From NCBI GenBank assembly GCA_030529305.1, contig JAUMXD010000050.1, forward strand, positions 1 through 11,053: a stretch of DNA of 11,053 nucleotides, given 5' to 3'. Below the pieces are notes generated by a model. That model did not search any database, was not told where the DNA came from, and worked only from the letters and a program-made list of their open reading frames with translations. How positions within the stretch are numbered: the stretch's first letter is position 1; each line of letters opens with the position of its first letter. Positions 7,126 to 11,053 of this stretch are shown one piece after another. The position numbers and the translations under genes are program-made. Source of the DNA: Allobrachymonas sp. (lineage in GTDB: Bacteria; Pseudomonadota; Gammaproteobacteria; Burkholderiales; Burkholderiaceae).

Positions 7126-8121
7126 ATGAGCAAGCGTGTTTTCTTGAAGCGCTGTGTATTGAGCGCCTGTGTGGCCTCTGCGGCCCTGTTGGCATCGGTG
7201 GCGCAGGCGCAAACGGTTAATCCAACAGTCAAGTCGGTGGGCATCACGGCCATTGTTGAGCACCCGGCGCTCAACGCCATTCGCAAAGGCGTGGAAGATG
7301 AGCTCAAAGCCCTGGGTTGGGTGCCCGGCAAGAACTTGAAGCTCACCTACCAAAGCGCCCAGGGCAACACCGCCACCGCCGGGCAGATCGCCCGCAAGTT
7401 CGTGGGCGACAAAAACGATGTGATCGTGGCCATTACCACGCCCAGCGCGCAAGCCGCCGTAGCGGCCACCAAAACGATTCCGGTCGTTTTTTCGGGCGTG
7501 ACCGACCCCGTGGCCGCCAAGCTCATCAAGCAATTGGGCACACCTTCGGGCAGCAATGTCACGGGCGTGTCTGACCGGCTGCCCATGTCGCCCCAGATCG
7601 ATCTGCTGCTCAAGGTCAAGCCCGGCACCAAGCGTGTGGGCTATGTTTACAGCCCCGGCGAAGTCAATTCGGTGAGTGTGCTGAAAGAGCTCAAAGGGGA
7701 ACTCGCCAAGCGCAAGATCACCGTGGTGGAAGTGGCCGCTCCGCGCACGGTGGATATTCCCGCCGCCATCAAGAGCCTGGTGGGCAAAGTGGATGTGGTC
7801 TATACCTCGATGGACAACAACGTGGTGTCCGCTTACGAGGCCATGGTGCGCGTGGCGCAAGAATCCAAGCTGCCGCTGGTGGCGTCTGACACGGAATCGG
7901 TCGAGCGCGGTGCCGTGGCGGCCTTGGGCATGGATTCGTACCACGTGGGCCGCCAAACGGGCAAGTTGGTGGACAAGATCCTCAAAGGCGCGCAAGCTGG
8001 CGCCCTGCCATCCGAAGCGGCCAACAAACTCTCGCTCGCGGTGAACCCACAAGCGGCGCAAAAACAGGGCGTCAAGCTTTCGGATGCCCTGTTGAAAGAG
8101 GCCGCCACTGTCGTCAAATAA
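7126..8121 (+). CDS. ABC transporter substrate-binding protein, PF04392/TrpX-like family (copy 1 of 3)
   Basis: A periplasmic binding protein of 331 residues; AGAAGGA (7112-7118) lies about 7 nt before the ATG. The signal peptide ends AQA at 28 and starts SKRVFLKRC, which fits the twin-arginine consensus with Lys in place of the first Arg. The mature part has the two-lobed layout of the ABC_sub_bind family. The N-lobe opens SVGITAIVEHPALN and goes on to GVEDELKALGW and TPSAQAAVAATK. A middle section contains VTDPVAAKL and SDRLPMSPQIDLLL. The C-lobe contains VGYVYSPGEVNSV, VYTSMDNNVVSAYEA and GAVAALGMDSYHVGRQTG. Relatives such as streptococcal TrpX bind aromatic amino acids, but the ligand here is unknown. 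It is 5 residues longer than copies 2 and 3 (an extra NPT-containing segment after the signal peptide and one residue near 140). It ends at its own terminator. The 157 bp upstream gave no convincing promoter. No permease or ATPase follows. Confidence 0.92.
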   Translation: MSKRVFLKRCVLSACVASAALLASVAQAQTVNPTVKSVGITAIVEHPALNAIRKGVEDELKALGWVPGKNLKLTYQSAQGNTATAGQIARKFVGDKNDVIVAITTPSAQAAVAATKTIPVVFSGVTDPVAAKLIKQLGTPSGSNVTGVSDRLPMSPQIDLLLKVKPGTKRVGYVYSPGEVNSVSVLKELKGELAKRKITVVEVAAPRTVDIPAAIKSLVGKVDVVYTSMDNNVVSAYEAMVRVAQESKLPLVASDTESVERGAVAALGMDSYHVGRQTGKLVDKILKGAQAGALPSEAANKLSLAVNPQAAQKQGVKLSDALLKEAATVVK

Positions 8122-8137
8122 GACGTAGCTTCTGGCA

Positions 8138-8160
8138 CTGCGGCTTTTTTGATGCCGCAG
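8138..8160 (+). other. Stem-loop after copy 1
   Basis: CTGCGGC (8138-8144) and GCCGCAG (8154-8160) form a perfect 7-bp stem with a T-rich 9-nt loop, 16 nt after the stop codon. It has no T run after it, so on its own it is not an intrinsic terminator; it lies 6 nt before one. Confidence 0.6.
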
Positions 8161-8166
8161 CAACCC

Positions 8167-8202
8167 AACCGGCACAGCTGCAAAGCGTGCCGGTTTGTTT
8201 TT
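8167..8202 (+). terminator. Rho-independent terminator of copy 1
   Basis: AACCGGCAC (8167-8175) pairs perfectly with GTGCCGGTT (8187-8195) around an 11-nt loop and runs straight into TTTGTTTTT. The 9-bp GC-rich stem and T tract make this a strong intrinsic terminator for the gene ending at 8121. Confidence 0.88.
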
Positions 8203-8341
8203 GGAAGATAGTAAGGCTCTCCATACGGTTCAAGCCATCACATCGCCCTGGTAGCCGTGCCAAAAACAAGACCGGATCGAGCGGAACCGAAACGCAGAGC
8301 CTGAGCAAGTATCTGCACCAGCGCGACTTCAGCCAACGCTT

Positions 8342-8352
8342 GGGGATTCCCC
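8342..8352. promoter_or_regulatory. Operator-like palindrome upstream of the copy 2 -10 box
   Basis: GGGGATTCCCC is a perfect 5-bp inverted repeat with a 1-nt centre, centred about 55 nt before the predicted start of transcription. A related element, GGGGA-AAG-TCCCC, lies at 8409-8421 just after the predicted start; the centres are 68 bp apart. A paired binding site for a repressor is a possible reading, and the second element could equally be an RNA hairpin in the leader. Confidence 0.3.
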
Positions 8353-8365
8353 TCAGCAGCCAGCC

Positions 8366-8394
8366 CATGCAAGCGCTGGATTGGGGGCTAGAAT
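8366..8394 (+). promoter_or_regulatory. Predicted promoter of copy 2 (good -10, weak -35)
   Basis: TAGAAT (8389-8394) matches the -10 consensus at 5 of 6 positions. The -35 region is poor: with 16-17 nt spacing the hexamer is ATGCAA or CATGCA. The weak -35 may mean that an activator is needed. Transcription would start near 8401. Confidence 0.42.
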
Positions 8395-8552
8395 CCGCAA
8401 AGATCAAAGGGGAAAGTCCCCAACCTGCCCAAGTCTGCCTAGGCATACCCCGCTAGCAGCCGCCCCGCAGAAGGCCATCAATTGGCGCTCGCGACTTGGG
8501 ATGTGCGCGCAGCATTCATCACATTTCAACTCCCAGCCGGAAGGACAAGCAC

Positions 8553-9533
8553 ATGCAAAAACGCGACTTTTTCAAACGCTGCATTCTGGGTGCCTGCGTG
8601 GCATCGGCCACCCTGTTGGCCCCCGTGGCGCATGCCCAGGCGGTCAAGTCGGTCGGCGTCACGGCCATCGTCGAGCACCCGGCGCTGAATCTGGTGCGCA
8701 AAGGAGTGGAAGATGAACTCAAGGCGCTGGGCTGGACGCAAGGCAAGAACCTCAAGCTCACCTACCAAAGCGCCCAGGGCAACACCGCTACGGCCGGGCA
8801 GATCGTGCGCAAATTCGTGGGCGACAAAAACGATGTGATCGTGGCCATTGCCACGCCCAGCGCCCAAGCCGCCGTGGCTGCGACCAAAACCATTCCCGTG
8901 GTCTTTACCGCCGTAACCGACCCCGTGGCCGCCAAGCTGATCAAGAACTGGAATGCATCGGGCACCAATGTCACGGGCGTATCGGATCGCCTGCCTCTGG
9001 CCCCGCAAATTGATCTGATTCAGCAAGTCAAGCCCGGCGTCAAGCGCGTGGGCTATGTATACAGCCCCGGCGAAATCAACTCGGTCGTGATCCTGAAAGA
9101 ACTCAAAGCCGAGTTGAGCAAGCGCGGCATCACGGTGGTAGAAGCCGCCGCCCCGCGCACGGTGGACGTGCAATCCGCCGCCAAAAGCCTGGTGGGCAAG
9201 GTGGATGTGATCTACACCACGACCGACAACAACGTCGTTTCGGCCTACGAGTCGATGGTGCGCGTGGCACAAGAAGCCAAGCTGCCGCTGATCGCTTCGG
9301 ACACCGAGCCGGTGAAGCGCGGTGCTGTGGCCGCCTGGGGCACAAACTACTACGACATGGGCCGCCAAGCCGGCAAGATGGTTGACAAGATCCTCAAAGG
9401 CACGGCACCCGGCACGATCACGCCTGAAACGGGCAAAAAACTCTCGCTGGCTGTGAACCTGGATGCCGCCAAAAAGCAAGGCGCCACCCTGCCTGAAGCC
9501 CTGGTGAAACAAGCGGCTGAAGTGATCAAGTAA
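8553..9533 (+). CDS. ABC transporter substrate-binding protein, PF04392/TrpX-like family (copy 2 of 3)
   Basis: A periplasmic binding protein of 326 residues. The ATG at 8553 is chosen because GGAAGGA (8539-8545) lies 7 nt upstream and the signal peptide MQKRDFFKRC...VAHA (1-28) starts there; an in-frame ATG at 8496 would put 19 unrelated residues in front of it. The ligand-side N-lobe motif EHPALN (41-46) is the same as in copy 1. The middle and C-lobe read like copy 3 (KNWNASGTNVTG, RLPLAPQIDL, VIYTTTDNNVVSAYES, YYDMGRQAGKMVDKILKGT). This mosaic suggests recombination between copies. It has its own leader with a TAGAAT box and its own terminator, so it can be expressed separately from its neighbours. 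The ligand is unknown; family members serve importers with a branched-chain amino acid type permease, which is not encoded here. Confidence 0.92.
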   Translation: MQKRDFFKRCILGACVASATLLAPVAHAQAVKSVGVTAIVEHPALNLVRKGVEDELKALGWTQGKNLKLTYQSAQGNTATAGQIVRKFVGDKNDVIVAIATPSAQAAVAATKTIPVVFTAVTDPVAAKLIKNWNASGTNVTGVSDRLPLAPQIDLIQQVKPGVKRVGYVYSPGEINSVVILKELKAELSKRGITVVEAAAPRTVDVQSAAKSLVGKVDVIYTTTDNNVVSAYESMVRVAQEAKLPLIASDTEPVKRGAVAAWGTNYYDMGRQAGKMVDKILKGTAPGTITPETGKKLSLAVNLDAAKKQGATLPEALVKQAAEVIK

Positions 9534-9560
9534 TCACCCATCCAGCAGCAAGCATCCGCC

Positions 9561-9583
9561 CAAGCGCGGGCTTGCTTGCGCTT
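9561..9583 (+). other. Stem-loop after copy 2, with alternative pairings
   Basis: Two mutually exclusive stems overlap here: CAAGC (9561-9565) with GCTTG (9570-9574) around a 4-nt loop, and AAGCGC (9562-9567) with GCGCTT (9578-9583). A third option pairs AGCAAGC (9547-9553) with GCTTGCT (9570-9576). No T run follows directly. It lies 6 nt before the terminator. Confidence 0.5.
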
Positions 9584-9589
9584 AATACC

Positions 9590-9623
9590 AACCAGCATCG
9601 CCCAGCGTGATGCTGGTTTTTTT
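9590..9623 (+). terminator. Rho-independent terminator of copy 2
   Basis: AACCAGCATC (9590-9599) pairs with GATGCTGGTT (9609-9618) around a 9-nt loop, and the right arm runs into a tract of seven T (9617-9623). This is a strong intrinsic terminator for the gene ending at 9533. Confidence 0.9.
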
Positions 9624-9940
9624 ATGCCTTGCAGGCACTGCCCCATCGGCTTTGCATCCACGGCTAAAACTGCACCGGCTGCGTTGCCCTGCAAGCCACA
9701 AAACAGCCTAGGAGATACCCTTAAACCCCTCGAAAGACATGGTCTTGAGGCATAGAATGCTTGCCCAAGGGCCGCCCACAAAAGCGGCTTTGTGAATTCA
9801 AGCCAGCGGCATTTGCGCCCACCCCGGCGCCCCGCCAGGCCAAGAGCCTGCACCGGCCGCATGGCACAACAGATGCGCACCGCCTTCTCCCAAGGCCGCG
9901 CGCTTTCTCAGATCTCTACCCCAGCCAACAAGGTTCTGCC
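9624..9940. other. 317-bp non-coding spacer with the leader of copy 3
   Basis: The reading frame of copy 3 is open back to 9761, but that stretch has no family support and lacks a ribosome-binding site, so I treat it as leader. The first 100 bp show no recognisable structure. Then come a predicted promoter (9730-9758) with an inverted repeat across its spacer, and a leader of about 175 nt. The leader contains overlapping small hairpins at 9771-9794 and a CAGGC/GCCTG hairpin at 9836-9850. Confidence 0.6.
9730..9758 (+). promoter_or_regulatory. Predicted promoter of copy 3 with an inverted repeat in the spacer
   Basis: TCGAAA (9730-9735) and TAGAAT (9753-9758) are 17 nt apart and match the consensus at 4 and 5 of 6 positions. 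The segment 9728-9750 forms an inverted repeat: CCTC, 2 unpaired bases, AAGAC, ATG, GTCTT, GAGG. It therefore covers the -35 and spacer, a position suited to a repressor site. The start of transcription would be near 9765. Confidence 0.5.
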
Positions 9941-10921
9941 ATGGAAAAACGCAACTTCTTCAAACGCTGCATGTGGGGCGCATGCCTCACGTCCGCCGTC
10001 ATGCTGGCTTCTGCTGCGCAGGCGCAAACTGTCAAATCAGTCGGCATCACGGCCATCGTCGATCACCTGGTGCTGGATTCGGTTCGCAAAGGTGTTGAGG
10101 ACGAGCTGAAAGCATCGGGCTGGGAACAGGGCAAAAACCTCAAGCTCACCTACCAAAGCGCGCAAGGCAACGCCGCCACAGCCGGGCAAATCGCCCGCAA
10201 ATTCGTGGGCGACAAAACGGATGTGATCGTGGCCATCAGCACCCCCAGCGCCCAAGCCGCCGTTGCCGCCACCAAAAGCACGCCGGTTGTGTTTGCTGCC
10301 GTAACCGATCCCGTAGCGGCCAAGCTGGTTAAAAGCTGGAACGCTTCGGGCACCAATGTCACGGGCATGTCGGATCGCCTGCCGCTGGCGCCCCAGATTG
10401 ATTTGCTGCTCAAGGTCAAACCTGGCGCCAAGCGCGTGGGCTTTGTGTACAACCCGGGCGAAATCAATTCGGTTACCGTGCTCAAAGAACTCAAGGCCGA
10501 ACTGGGCAAACGCGGCCTGACGCTGGTGGAAGCTGCCGCCCCGCGCACGGTGGACATCCCTTCTGCCGCCAAGAGCCTGGTGGGCAAAGCGGATGTGATC
10601 TACACCACGACTGACAACAACGTCGTTTCGGCCTATGAATCGATGGTGCGTGTGGCGCAAGAAGCCAAGCTGCCTTTGGTAGCCGCGGATACGGGTTCGG
10701 TCAAACGCGGGGCCATTGCGGCCCTGAGCGCCGACTATTACGACATGGGCCGCCAAACCGGCAAGATGGTGGACAAGATCCTCAAAGGCACGCCGCCCGG
10801 CTCTCTGGCTCCGCAAGCTACCAACAAGCTGAGCCTGGTCGTGAACCCCGAGGCCGCCAAGAAACAGGGCATCACACTTTCGGATGCCTTGGTGAAACAA
10901 GCGGCCGAAGTCATAAAATGA
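9941..10921 (+). CDS. ABC transporter substrate-binding protein, PF04392/TrpX-like family (copy 3 of 3)
   Basis: A periplasmic binding protein of 326 residues, started at the ATG at 9941 because the signal peptide MEKRNFFKRC...AAQA (1-28) begins there and aligns exactly with copy 2; the ribosome-binding site is modest (AAGG about 8 nt upstream). Family landmarks are GVEDELKASGW, TPSAQAAVAATK, VTDPVAAKLVK, SDRLPLAPQIDLLL, VGFVYNPGEINSV and YYDMGRQTGKMVDKIL. It differs from the other two copies in the N-lobe motif that follows TAIV: DHLVLD (41-46) in place of EHPALN. It differs again near the hinge (VAADTGSVKRGAIA instead of ASDTE). These changes sit where this family contacts its ligand, so a different or modified specificity is likely. 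It is followed by two stem-loops, the second a strong terminator. No permease or ATPase is seen before the window ends. Confidence 0.92.
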   Translation: MEKRNFFKRCMWGACLTSAVMLASAAQAQTVKSVGITAIVDHLVLDSVRKGVEDELKASGWEQGKNLKLTYQSAQGNAATAGQIARKFVGDKTDVIVAISTPSAQAAVAATKSTPVVFAAVTDPVAAKLVKSWNASGTNVTGMSDRLPLAPQIDLLLKVKPGAKRVGFVYNPGEINSVTVLKELKAELGKRGLTLVEAAAPRTVDIPSAAKSLVGKADVIYTTTDNNVVSAYESMVRVAQEAKLPLVAADTGSVKRGAIAALSADYYDMGRQTGKMVDKILKGTPPGSLAPQATNKLSLVVNPEAAKKQGITLSDALVKQAAEVIK

Positions 10922-10968
10922 TGCGTTGCCGTGGCAGCCGAGCTGGCTTGCAGCCGGGTGCCACCGCA

Positions 10969-10989
10969 CTGCCCAATCCGCTTGGGCAG
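10969..10989 (+). other. Stem-loop after copy 3
   Basis: CTGCCCAA (10969-10976) and TTGGGCAG (10982-10989) form a perfect 8-bp stem with a 5-nt loop. No T run follows. A further inverted repeat, GTGGCA (10931-10936) with TGCCAC (10959-10964), lies between it and the stop codon. It precedes the terminator by 11 nt. Confidence 0.6.
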
Positions 10990-11000
10990 AGTCGTTTACC

Positions 11001-11035
11001 CAGACCGGCGCCGCTTGGCGCTGGTCTGTTTTTTT
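11001..11035 (+). terminator. Rho-independent terminator of copy 3
   Basis: CAGACCGGCGCC (11001-11012) pairs with GGCGCTGGTCTG (11017-11028) around the tetraloop GCTT, with one G-U pair, and is followed by seven T (11029-11035). This is a very strong intrinsic terminator and ends the array. Confidence 0.93.
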
Positions 11036-11053
11036 GCTAATCCGTTTTCAAAA

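Larger units (their letters stand above)
8203..8552. other. 350-bp non-coding spacer with the leader of copy 2
   Basis: No credible gene was seen here. Open frames in it begin inside the terminator or lack family support. Its first half (8203-8365) shows no recognisable structure. Its second half holds a TAGAAT -10 box (8389-8394), two GGGGA/TCCCC palindromes on either side of it (8342-8352 and 8409-8421) and a predicted leader of about 150 nt up to the ATG at 8553. Confidence 0.6.
7126..10921 (+). repeat. Tandem array of three paralogous binding-protein genes
   Basis: The coding regions 7126-8121, 8553-9533 and 9941-10921 encode proteins that by eye are about three quarters identical along their whole length, and they share long stretches of nearly identical DNA (for example AAGCTCACCTACCAAAGCGC in all three). 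The spacers between them, 431 and 407 bp, do not resemble each other. The array therefore looks like old gene duplications whose regulatory DNA has been replaced or has diverged. Confidence 0.9.

Noticed and set aside
8317..8331. 15-nt identity (ACCAGCGCGACTTCA) with rfbC at 1396-1410, suggesting an rfbC fragment in the spacer
   Set aside because: The match stops at both ends and no further similarity follows; chance is the simpler explanation.
8187..8456. 89-codon open frame between copies 1 and 2
   Set aside because: It begins inside the terminator hairpin, lacks a ribosome-binding site and shows no domain.
9761..9940. 60-residue N-terminal extension of the copy 3 binding protein
   Set aside because: The extension has no counterpart in copies 1 and 2 and would bury the signal peptide; the predicted transcription start is itself near 9765.

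Overview
The window looks like a chromosome segment from a betaproteobacterium of the order Burkholderiales, probably Comamonadaceae. This is inferred from the high GC content, the codon choice, the WlbA/WlbB-type sugar genes, the NikKLMQO-type metal importer and the PF04392-type binding proteins. No taxonomic marker gene is present, so the assignment is an inference.

Region 1 (1-1853) is the edge of a surface-polysaccharide cluster. On the minus strand lie the first 38 codons of a left-handed beta-helix N-acetyltransferase (WlbB/WbpD type) and a complete UDP-GlcNAcA 3-dehydrogenase (WlbA/WbpB type). Both belong to the route to di-N-acetylated mannuronic/glucuronic acid sugars of O-antigen. 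Divergent from them, behind a good sigma70-like promoter, is rfbC (dTDP-4-dehydrorhamnose 3,5-epimerase).

Region 2 (1874-6968) is a group I ECF-type nickel (or cobalt) importer. In order on the plus strand it holds a DUF4198 periplasmic protein (NikK), an unrecognised secreted protein with a His/Cys-rich tail, NikL (periplasmic domain plus C-terminal membrane anchor), the NikM/CbiM substrate-binding membrane protein, the NikQ/CbiQ coupling protein and the NikO/CbiO ATPase. nikL-nikM-nikQ are translationally coupled by 1-4 nt overlaps. A small secreted protein transcribed divergently from nikK resembles the soluble domain of NikL. Three secreted components are predicted to begin, after signal peptide removal, with a free N-terminal histidine. 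NikM starts Met-His and has His at position 67, as in the known nickel site of NikM2.

Region 3 (7126-11035) is a tandem array of three closely related periplasmic substrate-binding proteins of the ABC_sub_bind (PF04392, TrpX-like) family. They are single-gene units: each ends in a stem-loop followed by a strong Rho-independent terminator, and the second and third are preceded by 300-350 bp non-coding leaders with their own TAGAAT-type -10 boxes. No permease or ATPase for them lies in the window. The middle copy reads as a mosaic, closer to copy 1 in its first third and to copy 3 afterwards. Copy 3 has a changed ligand-site motif (DHLVLD instead of EHPALN).

No tRNA, rRNA, insertion sequence, integrase, phage gene or CRISPR array was seen. 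The points most worth a second look are the accessory secreted proteins around the nickel importer with their shared N-terminal His, and the separately transcribed triplet of orphan binding proteins.
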